Source: Crambe crambe (Eukaryota; Porifera; Demospongiae; Poecilosclerida; Crambeidae). From it: DNA of 64,000 nucleotides. How positions within the stretch are numbered: position 1 is the first letter of the stretch; the number at the start of each line of letters is the position of its first letter. This document shows positions 22,965 to 39,673 of this stretch, piece after piece. A model generated the notes under the pieces. The model was given only the letters and a program-made list of their open reading frames with translations, was not told where the DNA came from and ran no database searches. The DNA is taken from the NCBI GenBank assembly GCA_963924555.1, contig OZ004584.1:1673001-1737000 (forward strand), given 5' to 3'. Both the position numbers and the translations under genes were made by a program.

Positions 22965-23320
22965 TTGGTTTGTTGGTTTTTACATGTCTGGATGACATGC
23001 CCCCAGATGCACCACATGCCCTTATTTCATGTTCTCTTAATGCACACAACATCCATGGATGCAGTGTATGTGTTTTATGTTATTCCTTATTATTTTTCCA
23101 CATGCCTGGATGACATGCCCCCACATGCCCTTATTTCATATTCTCTTAATTAATCCTCCCTTAATGCACGCACTGCATTGTATACGTGTTCTGTTGTTTT
23201 TCTACATGCCTGGATGACATATGCCCCCAGATGCATCATGGATATGCCCTTATTTCATGTTCTCTTAATGCACATGCACACAACAATCAACATCCATGCA
23301 TTGTAGCTATGTGTTTTGGA
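22965..23320. repeat. Three diverged tandem copies of an about 115-bp unit
   Basis: Each copy contains ACATGCCTGGATGACAT, GCCCCCA, CCCTTATTTCAT and TTCTCTTAATGCAC, starting near 22977, 23095 and 23200. Copies have different small indels. No open frame runs through all three. Confidence 0.75.
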
Positions 23321-23444
23321 CTTTTGTAATCAGTGATTAACCAAAACTATATACTCTTAAACAACTTTCTATGAAGCTATAGTAAGTACCAGAATGATGT
23401 TACTAGCTATCCATGCACTATAAGTTATAAAGGCCACTATAATA

Positions 23445-24792
23445 TCATCTATATAATATAGCTGTCACATTTGTCTTATTCTTCATAGCTACTCTCATAT
23501 TCTGACCTGTTTCAATAGCTCTTACAATTTCTTCTTCCTCATATTCTAACCTGTTTTGGGCAACTATCCTTTCCTCCATGCACTTCATGACCATATGGTT
23601 CAGTTCCATGAAGTACTTATTATGAAAGAGAGAGTTGGGCTGCTGCACATGTACTTTCACCACCTTTGGCAGGTCAACTGCTGTGATGATGCATATGTTG
23701 TGTACCACTGTCCCAAGGCAAGTAATTGAATTTTTTCTCTCAGGTTTGAACCAAAACGCTTTTTCGATGTAAAAATAGTGATCAATGTGTTTGTCGTATC
23801 CTCCTGGTACATGAGGAAGCATATATACAGTTGCATAAAAATGCTCTTCTGAGTATCTGCACAGTTTGAAGAACTCACGAAACTTCCTCATGGTTCTATT
23901 AAACACAAGAAATTTTGCAAATTTAACTGATGTTGCATTGTATGATGACATTAAATGAAGAGGGTGCTACTGTGAGAGTTTGAGAGTATAATTCATCATA
24001 CTCTCCTTCATTCGAATGCTGAACTCTCGTGCTGTGACTTTCTGCACCTTTATGGAAGAAGATCCATTTAGTTGTACGTATGAGTCTTTTCACCATCTCC
24101 CTGTTGGTCATCAGGGGAAGCTCTTTCCCACACAAGTTGATCACATACTTCCATTTGTACTTCTCTTTGGCTCTGAACTTGACAAGATCAGTCATACACC
24201 TCATTTGAGCTTCCATAATGGTCTCCTTTCCCCACACCATGTTGATCAACTTTGAAGGGATGATGATATTCTCAAAACAGCTAGCAATTTTTGAAAGAAA
24301 GCTTTGTGTGGAGATTTGGCATCACAGTGGATGCAGTAGGAGTTTTGAGGTCTGTAAAGGAGACGCAGCAATCTGAGTACCTGTTGGGGATTATTGTACA
24401 CTACAAAGGTGAATGCTATTGGGAAAGACCTCTCTAATTTAGAGTTATACAAGTTGTTGCTGAAAGAATCTCTAAGCCAGGAACAGTTCTGCATCTTCCT
24501 CATTAATGCTTCATCTGTTACGGCATTTCTCCATCCTGATACCAGCGACATTGTTCTATTTATCTCTCTCTCATCTCCAGACATCACTCTACCTACTACA
24601 ATTCACTGCTACTTCAGGTTGAACAGAGGTCACGTAGCCTCTATCCCAAGCCCTGAACCTTGAAGGGGGTACTCTTGACATAGCTTTAGTCTCTCCATGC
24701 TGAAGCACTGTCCAATATGTGACAAACATTGTCAGAAATAGCACAACTAGTGGCAGCATACAAAGTAGGAACACTGACTTTGCTATATTCAT
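23445..24792 (-). pseudogene. GCNT-like glycosyltransferase pseudogene, paralogue of the gene at 37-1329
   Basis: Nearly colinear with the intact gene at 37-1329, but in four overlapping blocks: 24792-24589 (membrane anchor), 24587-24246, 24249-23923 and 23951-23445. Direct comparison shows about 4 extra nt at 24593 (CTACCTACTACAAT against CTACTACAAT), one missing base at 24290 (TTTTTGAAAG against TTTTTCGAAAG), extra nt at 24076 (GTACGTATGAG) and a deletion near 23950. The C-terminal block ends differently, running past the first gene's stop. DNA identity is high throughout, so the duplication is fairly recent. Confidence 0.9.
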
Positions 24793-25333
24793 CTTTATCT
24801 ACTCTGGCTGTATTAGCTATTGCTAGCCAGAACCAAGTGATATGTCTGTGCTTGGAATTTAACCACAATGTTGTCATATCTATATAAGGCTTGCATTTCA
24901 AAAACCAGAATAAGTAATAAGGAAAAAATAATTCTGTGAAAGAAAAAAAAAGACCATTAACTACATGTGATTTAGCTAAGGATATGTGGCCAATTGATCT
25001 GTGTTAGTATATACTTTTGGTCCAAACATTTTACATGTGGTAGGTAAGTTAATACTGAAATTGATAATCTTATAATTTTAATTTATGCACAGTCTACACT
25101 AAGACCTGGATGATTGTGGAATGTACAATTCCATACCTGATCGTAGACTGTGCAATTCACAATATTAACAGTAAGGGCTAGGGGCCGGCTAGGGCGCGGC
25201 GATTGATCGAGACTGGCGCGCGCGTATGCATGATGATTCAGACGATACTTACCAATTAGAAGTAAATAGCTTTACAACAGGTGTATGGGAATCATACATA
25301 CATACAGTAATGCTAATCAAAGTATGTAGTCTC
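24793..25333. other. Spacer with a short hairpin
   Basis: No gene seen. GCACAGTCTAC at 25087 and GTAGACTGTGC at 25143 form an inverted repeat around about 45 bp, possibly a small MITE. Confidence 0.45.
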
Positions 25334-28300
25334 TCAATGATTCTGATTCTGCCTCCATCCCACACGGCCACGCCCCCTCCTTCCACCTCTTGGAAATGGT
25401 GATACCTATAAAGAATAATATCAATAATTATTATGCAGTTGCAACTTCCAATAAAAAACACACTGAAAGAGGACAAACCTCTCAGTATAGGGCAGTCCAA
25501 CTGCACCTTGTATATTATATGCTCTACACAAAATAACCTCTAAAAGAGAGTAAAAGGATGGGTGGGTCCCAAGTGTGTCCGTTATTCGGAGGTTTCACTG
25601 TATGTGTAATTATACTGATGGTGGCTTCTATGGCTCTTACTGAGTTTAAAGACTTCATCCTGTACTCCAACAGAGCCTGGGTGAGGGCAGACGAGAGCTG
25701 GAAAGCCTGTTCTGCTTCGTCCTCACTGTTTATTATAGTGGATGCCTGCAAGTAGTATGTTCACTATATAATTATTATAGTGGATGCCTGTAAGACTCTG
25801 TGTATGTAGCACTATATTCTGACTATTATAGTAAGTAGTAAAGAGGTGTATGTAGCACTATCCTCACTATTATAGTGGATGCCTGTAAGTAAAGAGGTGT
25901 ATGCAGTACTACTATAGTGGATGCTTATAAGTAAAGACTCTGTGTAAGTAGCACTATTCTGACTATTACCCTACACATACCAAAGCTTTGAATGCTTGAG
26001 TTCTGTCTCCAGAAGGCCCACCGGAATAACTTGTAGGACTCCCATAGTAGTGCGCTTCATCTTCCCACTGGCCACCACCACCATAACTCCTGTCCCAATT
26101 CTCCCACTGGCCACTGTAACTCCTGTCCCGACTCTCCCACTGGCCGCCACCACCACCATAATTCCTGTCCCGACTCTCCCACTGCTGGCCACCATAATTC
26201 CTGTCCCGAATTTCCCACTGGCCACCATCACCATAATTCCTGTCCCGACTCTCCCACTGGCCACCACTCCTTTCCTGACTCTGCATGCTCCAGTCTGGTT
26301 TTTGGTTCCACCCTGGTCCACCTGCTGACCCACTTCTCGCTGTATCCCCCTTACTCCACTGGTTACTAACACCTCTTCTTCCTCCATACGGTTCACGACT
26401 TCCATATTGTGAATCCTGTGCACCTCCATAGGAGCCACGCCCACCAATGCCCCTACCACGCCCACGATAACCACCATGTCCACGCCCACGTTCCTTATTT
26501 CCACCACCTCCACCTCCCTTTCCCTTTCCCTTCCCTCCTCTAACAAAGTCAGCACTACTATATACACCAGGTCCAAAGAAAAAACCACCCTTCTCCTCAT
26601 CCTTTCCTCTACCACGTCCACCTCCTCTTTGAACCTTTCCTTTTGCTATAGCTAATGTAGAGAAAAAAGTAACTCAGTAATTTGACTTGAAAAAGCAAAG
26701 AGTTGGGAAAATATGAGAGTAAGGGGGAAGTTACATACACCGGGGGTGCAGAAAAAATTGAAAGTATAAAAAATTCTGAGGAGCAACCATTATTATTATC
26801 ATTTCTAAACCAGTATGTTTCTGATCGTACCCGTATTATGCATTGAAGCACATTCAGCCTACAGGGTTCTCCCCAGGCATTTTAAGGCATAGTGGGCCAC
26901 TATACCTTCAGTTCTTCTCTCTATGTGTACTAAATCTCTTGAAATCGTTGGGTCCCTCCCTTTTATCGTGATCTATCTCTATGCCTTCAATAAATCCTGG
27001 GGAGAACCCTGACCCCATTATACTAATAGTGAACCTGTTCATCAGCAAAAGGGAAGAATTAAGTGATGCTGATAAAAATTCTAAATAGTGCACATCAAAT
27101 ATTCTTAATAATGCACATCAATTTGGTAGTAAAGAGGTGCACATAAGGGGGAAGATGATCGACTCTCTACACAGCTACCAATTGAGAATTCTTAACAAGC
27201 TCACTTGGAGGGGCCAAGATTTTCCTTTGGATAACTTTGATGGTCCGACCTTCTTTCTTCTCAATCTCAGCCACGACTTCTTTCAAGATGGAGTTGAACT
27301 CTCCCTTCATTCTCCCATCCCCAAACTCCTTCAAGACCGCATGCTTCTCTGGGTAGTCCTTTTGCTATGTACAATGATAAGTTTCATAATCCATTTTTCA
27401 TATCCAGACAGGATTTAGTATACTGGAGCAGGCATGGTACATCAAATGCACTGTATGTTACATATACATGCACTGTACTATGTATGCACTGTAAGTACAT
27501 GTACATGCACTGTTGTACATATGTATGCATTGTCTGCACATGTACATGCACTGTATAGTACTATGTATGCACTGTAAGTACACGTACATGCACTGTTGTA
27601 CATATGTATGCATTGTATGTACATGTACATGCACTGTACTATGTATGCACTGTAAGTACATGTACATGCACTGTTGTACATATGTATACATTGTATATAC
27701 ATGGACATGCACTGGTATGCACTGTACGTACATGTCTGCACTGGGTTCCTGCTAGAAACCTTCTTTCAAGGCAAGGCAATGTACATAATACTGCCCGAAG
27801 ATAAATTTCTACTCGCATGTGTGTAGAAGCCTCATATACCACACCCATTTTGCACCTACGTACAGCAAAGGGTACAAAACAGACCCAAGTGATAAGAGGC
27901 TTTTAACTCAATGGATCAAATACATGTAGAAAAAATAAGGTATGGACATGCAAGCACAATATTGTAGAGTATTGGGTTATACTGTACAGTGCAAGCTTTT
28001 TCATGGGATGAAATTTTCGTGGATTTCATAAAACCATAAAAATTCTATTCCACAAAAGTTTTGCACTATTCAGTATGTGCCATTCCTCACCAGCATTTTT
28101 TCAATGCCAACATTAACAGCGTGAATTATAACTTCAAACTTGTCTAACACTATAGGTGCATGTACGTAGCTAACACAGTACATAGCACATGCACTTTAGT
28201 CTGGGTTCTGAATGTACCACATGCATGGGTCTACATGTACCACATGCATGTAGGCACGACTGAAGACAAATATCATGTGAGATAATCCACGCTGTCAAGA

Positions 28301-31300
28301 TACATACAAGGACACTATTAATTTTGCTGGTATTAAATTTAGCATTTTAGTGAGGACATAGTCGCTAAATTTAATCCACAATTAAGTGTCCTTAAAAGGA
28401 AGTTAGATGTCACCCAGTGAGGATTATAACTCTTTTGAAATGATCTGACAAAATGTCAGACCATGGGAAGAGTTGATTGGCCATATTATGATATGGCCTT
28501 TAGATCAAAGCAAGACATTTGACCTTTTGACCTGCCTATGGCAGACTGTTATAATCCTCACTGACATGATATACAAAGTCAGTCCAAGTTATACATGGAC
28601 CAAACTTATCTCTCTCTCACCAGCACACTCATACGATGTGCCGACGATAAGAAATGGAGATGTTGGTTGCCTGGATCACACTTTACTTTGCACAAGGTAC
28701 ACTTGTAGATAGGAGCAGTTTTTCCTGCATAGCCTATCTCTTGGGCATACTGGAGACCTACACATGGACATGTACATACATGGACATGTAAATTACTTAC
28801 ATGGACATTATAGGGTAAATACATTCATGAACATGTAGCACTTTACTGTATCACATGGATATGTACATACATGGACCTATACATATAGGACATGCACTTT
28901 ATTGTGTCACATGGACATGTACATAGTAAAATACATACACAGACATGTAGGACATGCACTTGTCATCCCAAAAGAAGTGTTGCAATGATCTGTAAGTGGA
29001 TCAACACTGATCACTTGGCAGTACAAGTGTCCAATGCATGTACTGACAGACCTGATCATTCGGCAGTACAATCCAAATGATGCTTTATTGTATGTACTGT
29101 CTAACCTTTAGAATCAGTACAGTGGAGCCTCTGATATAAAAGGACACTCTGAAAGAGGACAAACCTCTCAACAAAGGACACAGGGGACAAAATGTGCGTC
29201 CATTATTCAGAGGTCTCACTATACAATAATAGACATAGCTCCTCCTTCCACACACAGACTTACATACCAATGAGGGGACCCTCGAGATCTAGGAACTTCA
29301 TCATGCTCGGAGTGATGCCTAGAGTAGCACCTGTCCCTTCATCAATCACCACCTCCTTGAACAAGGAATCAAGGTGGTCCCCAATAGGAAATGTTTTCTT
29401 CTCTGAAAAATTATATACAAAGACAATACCATATGAAGCTATGGTAGAATAGATCAAAGAATATTAAGGCATGAAAAGTGAAGTTTGGCTGCATATGCCA
29501 TGGTGGCTTTAGCTATCTGCCATTTTTTGTGGGGGGGTCCCTACATAACACTCACGGCGTAAAATTTTTGCTACTTTCACTTCAACTTTTGCAAAACCAT
29601 GAAAAATTTTACCCCACGGAATTTCCCACTGTATCAAGCAAAGTGCCATATTTCGTTGTTAATAATTTTCATATGGGAACAAGCGTACGAAAATGTTTTA
29701 ACAACAAAATAAAAAGTGTGACTCACTTTTGATTCGATCTTGGCAATTCAGATTCTGAAAATCAACAGATAAAAGGTATGCATTATCAACCATACACACC
29801 GTACATTCAACTCCTAATTTATAAATATGACCTGTAACCAATTTGATGACATCAGAGGACTAGAGCACTCTCTTGTCTAGCCTCGTACCCAGACCTTATC
29901 TTCAATAGGCCTGAGAATGAGGCTATCTCTGTCATGGTCACCTTTCCTTTATAACAACCTACCCTGAGATGTTTTTTGCCTTTCACATGGGCTTCATACA
30001 CCTCCTCGGTATTACACAGCACACAACAAGCCTATGAAAATAAGATCTAATTAATACCAGCATTGCCCCAGGCATCTTAAGGCATAGCAGGCCACCCCTA
30101 TCCCTTACGTATGTCTCAACACTAAGCCTTCAGTTCTTCACCATATTATTCATTGGTTTCTGGAGCCATCTCAGAACACTAACCCTATGCCTTCAATAAT
30201 CATGGGGAGAACCCTGCATATAATTATTAATCCCCAACTAGTCTCGTACCCAGGTCCAGTTTTCTCCTGCTCTGTGGGTCTGGGTACGTACAAGGCTAAG
30301 GTCCAACTTACCCCACACCACAAGAAATCTTCCTTGTTCTCCATTAGTGTAAACTTTATCTTTTTTGAATGTTCTTCAGTACCAAGATGCTTCTCCAAAT
30401 TCTGTTAGAGATACACAATGTTGCAATAATGGTTTCTACAATTTTGGGGTTACTAAACATAAGGACATTGTCTGGACATAATTACCTGATAGTAGGGAAA
30501 TGCAAAACCTTGTGGGATAAGCCCAAAGTCATCACAAAAAGGAACCGCTATGTAACGTTTATATTATAGCCAATTCCCTAAGTGTAGGGCTTGCTAATTT
30601 TGGACCAGAAAATGCAGTAGATTAAAAGAAGGATTTCTAGGCCTTGTAACCAACAGAAATTCAGGGCCAATTATAATAAATCACAGCTGACCTGACATAC
30701 TTAAATGCCAGTTTTGCTTGGACATTAAATTTCGTCACGTCACGATGTGTCAGAAATATGTCAGAAGTCTACTGAAATTGCCCATTAAGTATGCCAATTT
30801 GAAACATTGTTAGTATTGTGTGTAAAACTCACATGTTCACTGTTGAGGAAGGCTTGACACAAGGTGCACACAAACTGGCTATTGGCGGTCAGTTCCCCTT
30901 CATAACGAATCTTCTCTTTATTGATACTCAATATCTGCTCAGGAGTGACGTTAACTTTTAGATACTCATCAAGTGTCTACATGTACAAAGAGATGGGAAT
31001 TAGTGTTTAATTTAACACTCTCTAATTTAGTGGGGAAACTTATATTTTCATTGTCTTGAATATGGTTCACAATTCTAAATCACATTTTTTCACCCCCACA
31101 AGAATTTTTACACTATACTCCATTACCACTTTCTTTTGAATACGATTGTCACTTGTTCCCTCTCTTTTAGATTCTCCTTTGTCCCTACCTCCACCATCAC
31201 CATGACTACCACTGTTACTGGGCATATTGTCACCATGACTATCATCGATACCAGTAATATCAATGACATAATTATCACCACTGTTACCATAGCTATCACC

Positions 31301-31882
31301 ACTGTTACCATAGCTATCACCACTGTTACCATAGCTATCACCACCACCACCATAACTACCACTGCCAGTTTGAGAATCTCTTCGTGTCTCATCATCACTA
31401 AACATCTTCATGTACTTTACACTCTCATTGGTACCCGAGTCATCAAGCTTTCGCTTGCCAAGTGATGATGTAGCATTGGAAGAGAACCCAATACTTGAAC
31501 CTTCATACAAATAATTCTCGGCATGTTCACTCCTAGTTGGCTGTGTATCTTGGTACATTGGGAATTGGCCTACAGAACCAGAATCAGGGAAAGGTAGGGG
31601 GTTACTAGGTCTAATTTGCTGACTTTGTAATCCCATTTGTAATGCACTTATTCCTGACACTGGAGCAGTTGGGAATTGGCCCATGCTCATTACAGAACCA
31701 GGATTATGTTGAGGGTTCTCGAAAGGAATGGTGGAAACAGGGTTGCTAGGTACAGAGCCAAGGATTCCGATTTGCTGACTTGATAATCCCACTGGCAACA
31801 TATTGGCTGAAGCGTTCATCCTTCCCCTTTGGCTACCGCCACGCCACCTTCCTCCTTTCTTCTTTCTTGCTCCACGATACAT
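25334..31882 (-). CDS. Multi-exon protein with three U1-type C2H2 zinc fingers and an RGG/GRG-rich region, putative RNA-binding
   Basis: Exons in order: 31882-31127, 30976-30833, 30401-30312, 30031-29963, 29754-29727, 29402-29268, 28757-28621, 27364-27179, about 26634-25981, 25745-25641, 25405-25334. This gives about 790 aa, with GT-AG sites and consistent phases except for a weak acceptor at 26634. The N-terminus is basic (MYRGARKKKGGRWRGGSQRG), followed by a Gly/Ser tract with SYGNSGD repeats. Fingers: VCTLCQAF..KHLGTEEH, CCVLCNTEEVYEAHVKGKKH and KCTLCKVKCDPGNQHLHFLS, the spacing of dsRNA/U1-type fingers. Then LKEVVAEIEKKEGRTIKV, a long GRG and Gln-Trp-Glu-Ser-Arg-Asp repeat exon, a conserved-looking AEQAFQLSSALTQALLEY, and an RGGRRGRGR tail. 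RGG plus U1-type fingers suggests nuclear RNA binding; the ortholog is not identified. Small repeats sit in introns only. Confidence 0.8.
26860..27012. mobile_element. Short inverted-repeat element, copy 1, in intron 8
   Basis: CAGGGTTCTCCCCAGGCATT, then TTAAGGCATA, is inverted about 130 bp later (TATGCCTTCAATAAATCC, GGGGAGAACCCTG). A second copy is at 30055-30215. No coding potential. Confidence 0.7.
27440..27740. repeat. About 80-bp minisatellite in an intron of the zinc-finger gene
   Basis: Three or more copies of a unit containing TATGCACTGTAAGTACATG, TGCACTGTTGTACATATG and TGTACATGTACATGCACTG. Open frames on both strands across it are artefacts of the TACATG composition. Confidence 0.8.
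30055..30215. mobile_element. Short inverted-repeat element, copy 2, in intron 3
   Basis: CCCCAGGCATCTTAAGGCAT ... ATGCCTTCAATAATCATG, GGGGAGAACCCTG. Same termini as the element at 26860-27012 with a diverged centre. Confidence 0.65.
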
Positions 31883-35372
<3,490 letters not shown>

Positions 35373-35613
35373 TGACTACAGTTTCGCAGCGCAGGCCACA
35401 AGCTTAAGGGTGTGGCCTGCGAGTACAGTAGCATATGCACATGTTAATAATACATAATTATATTCACACTACAATTATACAGGTATTATATAAAAGGGTG
35501 GAGCACATCCTTGCTATAGACCCATTTGCGCATGCTCAGATAGCACGTGTTTATAAAGCAAAAGGGCAGGTGTTTGAACATAACTCTTTCGGTGTACCAA
35601 AGATCAAGGGACC

Positions 35614-37939
35614 ATGGGGTTCGGAGATTTGTCTACTAATGCTGGTCTACAAGCCTTGAACGACTATCTCGCTTCAAGAAGTTACATAGAAGGGTAAGTT
35701 CAAAGAGGTTACACCACTGATTATCTAGTCAAGTTTTGTCTTCATTCAAGTGACTATCACTTGATAAGTAAATAATAGCCCGCACTAGAAGACTTAACTT
35801 AGTTTTTTGCTGGTTCTATCTCATTTACTGTGTTTAGTCACATGATCAACAACCGTGTGTAGGTATGTAACCTCGCAGGCTGATGTGGCTGTGTTCCAGG
35901 CAGTGGGCAAAGCTGTTAGTGACAAGTTTGTCCATGCCCTACGTTGGTACAATCACATCAATTCTTTTTCAGCAGATGAAAGACTTGCGTAAGTATAGTG
36001 GAATAGTGAGAAGGGAGTCTAGCCGTAGCTAATAACATGCAGTCTTATGGTCTTGCATGCTCAAGAGTCACCATGTTACAGTTCTTGGTGATGATTTAAT
36101 AGTTGTTCCTCATATGGTGGACCCTCACTAATCCGAATAGCTTGCATACAGTATTTAATACACCTCAAAATAGCTATGAACATCCGGTTCAGAGATCCAC
36201 TGTACTGTTTCAAAGTTCTGAATCGTTGGGTCAAGCTCAGTGCTTAGCTGAAGTTTGGGTGAGATCATTTGAAATACTTGATCACTAGATTTTTTTGCTG
36301 CTTTTTTTTTGTTTGATGTGCAGTTGGCCAGGAGTGCAGAAGCCTATAGAAGAGTACGGCGGAGGAGAAGTGGCTTGCAAACCAGCTGCAGTTGATAGCG
36401 GGAATGATGATGATGATGACGACGATGACTTTGACTTGTTTGGGGATGACGATGATGAGGCTGTAAGTTCATTAGAAAAACCTTGACCTTCATTACTAGT
36501 TCTGGCAATTACCCTAGTACTGAACCTGTTTTGGTCCGAAAGTTCCACTGTAACAGTCCTAATAACTAGTTATGTGCTCATAGCACAGAAGGGCGAGCGA
36601 AGTAACACAGCTTGCATTTGTAACAACTTTGCATTATGATATTTTGGAGTTTCATGCCCTCTTCTTGCAGAGTCTATAAGACCTTGATACTTCTAACCTA
36701 GCCTCTTTGTTCAGCAGACTCTGAATCTAATCTCTGCCTTTTTTTTGTCCAGCCTTATTTCCCTGTCACTTTCAAACTCCACTCTCTATCTCTTTCATTG
36801 GCATCTCCAGACTCTGCGTCATTTTCTTCTTTCTCTATCCCTTTCATTTCTTTTATCAACGTCTTTGTTCTGCTGATTCAGAGCTTCTTTTCTGATTCTT
36901 TGCTTTCCTTCTGTCTAACCTTGCTCTTTTTTGCTGCTCAGTTTTGGAGCAGTGTTCGTTCGCTAATTTGTTAGCTGCTATTTTGTGCGTATGCAGTATT
37001 TTACCCTCAGGATGTACCAATATATATCAATTTGTACGCCATAGAGAGGGGCTTGCTTCACTCGCGATTATCCTTTGATTTAGGACAGTCTGAAAAACAC
37101 TCGTACTCCATACAAAACAACTTCTCTACAAAGGACAAAAGGCTGGGTCCGGAAGTCCCCCTGTAACGGTCCTAAATAAGCTATTGCCCAATAATTATGC
37201 TTTGATGGAATGGTGTCTAACTCCTTTCTTACATCTGTTCACTAAAAATTTCCCTTATTGACCATAGTTGTACAATTTTAGGCAGAAGCAGCTGCAAAGC
37301 TGAAGGAGCAGAGGTTGGCAGAGTATGCCGAGAAGAAGAAGCAGAGTGAGTCATGTCCACTGGGCCCTCAGTCTCCTGCGTCAATTTCTGTATTGTAATA
37401 ATGTGTGTGTGTAGAAAAGGCCGTTGTTGCCAAGTCGAATATCATTCTGGATGTGAAACCTTGGGATGATGAAACAGGTGTGTTGGTGGTACTATGCAGT
37501 TAAACTATTATTTTATTTATTGTTTCTATTCTAGATATGAAGGATATTGAAAATGCTGTGCGCTCTATTAAGGCTGATGGATTGCTCTGGGGAGCATGTA
37601 AGTTATTTCATCTAGTTTGATGTGCATTAAATAGAAGTAGTTGCTGTGTCGCATTCTGTCTTTGATGTTTGTCCTTCCAACTATTTGATTTCTCCAGCTA
37701 AACTTGTTCCACTGGCTTACGGAATCAAGAAGCTACAGATCAGCTGTGTGGTGGAAGATGATAAGGTACATACAGTGTTGTGAAACTATGGGTGTTGAGG
37801 GACTGTATCACTATGGGAGTGTTTTCAAGCTCTTTGTCTTTTTTTCTTGCAGATTGGAACAGACTTTTTGGAAGAGAAGATAACTGCTTTTGAAGATATT
37901 GTGCAATCTATGGACATTGCTGCTTTTAATAAAGTCTGA
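35614..37939 (+). CDS. eef1b2: Translation elongation factor 1 beta (eEF1B guanine-nucleotide exchange subunit)
   Basis: Eight exons: 35614-35693, 35863-35988, 36324-36462, 37282-37345, 37415-37477, 37535-37597, 37698-37765, 37853-37939, all GT-AG and phase-consistent, giving 229 aa (the family is about 225). The start ACCATGGGG has a strong context. The N-terminal GST-C-like domain contains [20 protein letters not shown] and [13 protein letters not shown]. The acidic linker [19 protein letters not shown] holds the family FDLFG motif (CK2-type site). The exchange domain has [51 protein letters not shown] and a C-terminal [16 protein letters not shown]. It recharges eEF1A with GTP in the cytosol. 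No lesion seen; a constitutive housekeeping gene. Confidence 0.97.
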
Positions 37940-38280
37940 TAGTTTTTAGTCTAACTTCAATACTTGTTTACATATCTAGCATTCCTGGTCAACACCACAA
38001 TAACGAAATACTTTCCTTGTCATGTCAGCCAACAGCTGGACTATGTGAACATCTCTACCTTGGTGTGCTAGACTTGGAATAATATTCTTAATGAGTTTAG
38101 CGATAAAAGGGCGGTATCTTAGCAGCTTGACCCTTTTTGGTTATGTAGCTACCAAGAGATACATGTTTTGGGGGAAAGCATGCCAGGGCGTGAAGCAGGA
38201 GGTGGTTTACCTATTTATGCACATATAAACTAGAATGTCAGCTGGTGTTTTCCCAGAACCTACCACAGCATGCAACTGAT

Positions 38281-38440
38281 CACAAGCAGTAACCACCCAA
38301 CATGGCAGTACCAGCTATAAGCAGTACTTCCTCTATTAATGTCTCCAGATGATCCTGCTGTAATCTACTGGATGTTTTCTTTTCCTGGCCTGTTGTTCCA
38401 GTACATGACACTTGGTCTCCAGGAGGTGTTTCTTGGCTTA
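38281..38440 (-). pseudogene. ISG12-like remnant
   Basis: Minus-strand DNA resembles the 5' half of the intact ISG12-like gene at 41939-42394 (GGCAGTACCAGCTATAA, ATTAATGTC, CTGTTG). It translates in pieces such as IEEVLLIAGTAMLGG. The rest of the domain is lost. Confidence 0.5.
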
Positions 38441-38869
38441 CCATGTCTTGCACCAAGGACTAGGTATAGATGTTTATTATGCCCAGTGTTAGTTTACTGG
38501 ACTTTTCATTAGTGTAACGGCAGATATGCTTTTTGAATGTACTTTCCTTGTCATGTCAGCAATTTGGATACAAAAACAGATAAACATCTCTACCTTGGTG
38601 TGCAACAAGACAGGTGATAAAAGGAGCAGAAATTCGAAATTTTGAGTTCTTGTGGGACTATGTCTATGTAGCTAGTTACCAAAAACAGACAATAGAGATT
38701 TATAGCTAGTCAGGAAGGAAGCATGCATGGTTTCTGTGAGCTGAGAAGAAATCAGGAGATGGTTTAGCTATCACTATGTTGGAGGTTTCCTAGGGGATTC
38801 TATAGAACCTACCACAGCATGCAACTAGACAAACCACAAGCATAACAATCTAGCTATAATATCTTAACC

Positions 38870-39035
38870 CCTTGATCCAAAACTCACTGCCCCAAGGACA
38901 AGAGGTACACACAGACCCAGTACAATAAACATGCCTTCTGGTACTTCTCCATTAACGTCTCTGGCTTCTCCAGGTGACCCTACTGGAGGCATTTCTTCTT
39001 TACCTGGCTTGTTGCTCCAGTACATGGCAATGTTA
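38870..39035 (-). pseudogene. ISG12-like remnant, N-terminal half
   Basis: The minus strand reads EEMPPVGSPGEA, DVNGEVPEGMFIVLGLCVPL, VLGAVSFGS, then a stop. It parallels GPPGDQEAGDDINGEG ... VVLGAVGFGSGG of the gene at 41939-42394. A second partial repeat of the same upstream segment follows to 39130. The conserved glycine-rich half is missing here. Confidence 0.6.
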
Positions 39036-39249
39036 CAGAGAGCAGGCTTTTTGGTCTCCAGGTGACCCTAGCTAATCTACTGGAGGCATTCTTTTACCTG
39101 GCTTGTTGCTCTGATACATGGCAATAATTCAATGCAGCAAAAAGAGTAGGCATGCAGGAATAAAAGTCGCAGCGATCTGTAGTCAGACCATGTTAAGTAT
39201 TATTATTATAAAGAACACTATAAAAGATCTATTGAAGTGCTGCTGCCAT

Positions 39250-39597
39250 TCACAAGCAGCATAGGCATAAACATATAACTGCTATAAATGCTCCTCCCAG
39301 TACAGTTCCCAGGCCTAACGCTCCAATACTTTGCAATTGGGCAAAGAGACTTCCAGCAGCCACATTACCAATCATTGACTGTATCCCTGCTGCAAGGCTA
39401 CCAGCAGTCACTCCTCCTGATGTGAAACCAATTAGTGGAAGACAATACCAACAGGTTGCTAGTATTATTGCAGCAACAATGATGATGAGAACCACTATGA
39501 TGAATGAAGCTATGATAATATTATTAATGCCAACCACTAACCTACACAAACTCACTTTTATAATTATAGAGCAGTTCAACGCAAGCATAAAGTTCAA
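39250..39597 (-). CDS. ISG12/IFI27-like small membrane protein
   Basis: Up to 115 residues. A hydrophobic N-terminal segment (IIIASFIIVVLIIIVAAIIL) precedes the family core GFTSGGVTAGSLAAG, IQSMIGNVAAGSLFAQLQSI, GALGLG and a hydrophobic, Cys-rich tail (VICLCLCCL). The ISG12 (Ifi-6-16) family are very hydrophobic proteins of mitochondrial or other inner membranes, interferon-induced in vertebrates and linked to apoptosis or antimicrobial defence; an invertebrate role is unproven. The first Met may not be the true start, because GAGTTTGTGTAG upstream could be an acceptor. Several copies of this subtype lie downstream. Confidence 0.72.
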   Translation of the reverse strand: MNFMLALNCSIIIKVSLCRLVVGINNIIIASFIIVVLIIIVAAIILATCWYCLPLIGFTSGGVTAGSLAAGIQSMIGNVAAGSLFAQLQSIGALGLGTVLGGAFIAVICLCLCCL

Positions 39598-39673
39598 TTC
39601 GATCTACTCACGAAAAAATTGCAGCTGGCAGGGGAGTGGGAGGGTCACTCAGAAGAGGGAACGTCCCAGAACA

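Noticed and set aside
25996..26328. Plus-strand ORF of Pro/Val/Thr repeats
   Set aside because: Antisense of the RGG/GGQWESRD exon of the zinc-finger gene.
25971..26621. Minus-strand 216-aa Val/Glu/Arg-rich ORF
   Set aside because: Alternative frame of the RGG exon; the GRG/QWESRD frame joins the flanking exons and has a coherent composition.
27440..27740. Regularly repeated units resembling a CRISPR array or cysteine-rich gene
   Set aside because: Imperfect TACATG-type minisatellite inside an intron of a eukaryotic gene; spacers are not unique and there are no cas genes.
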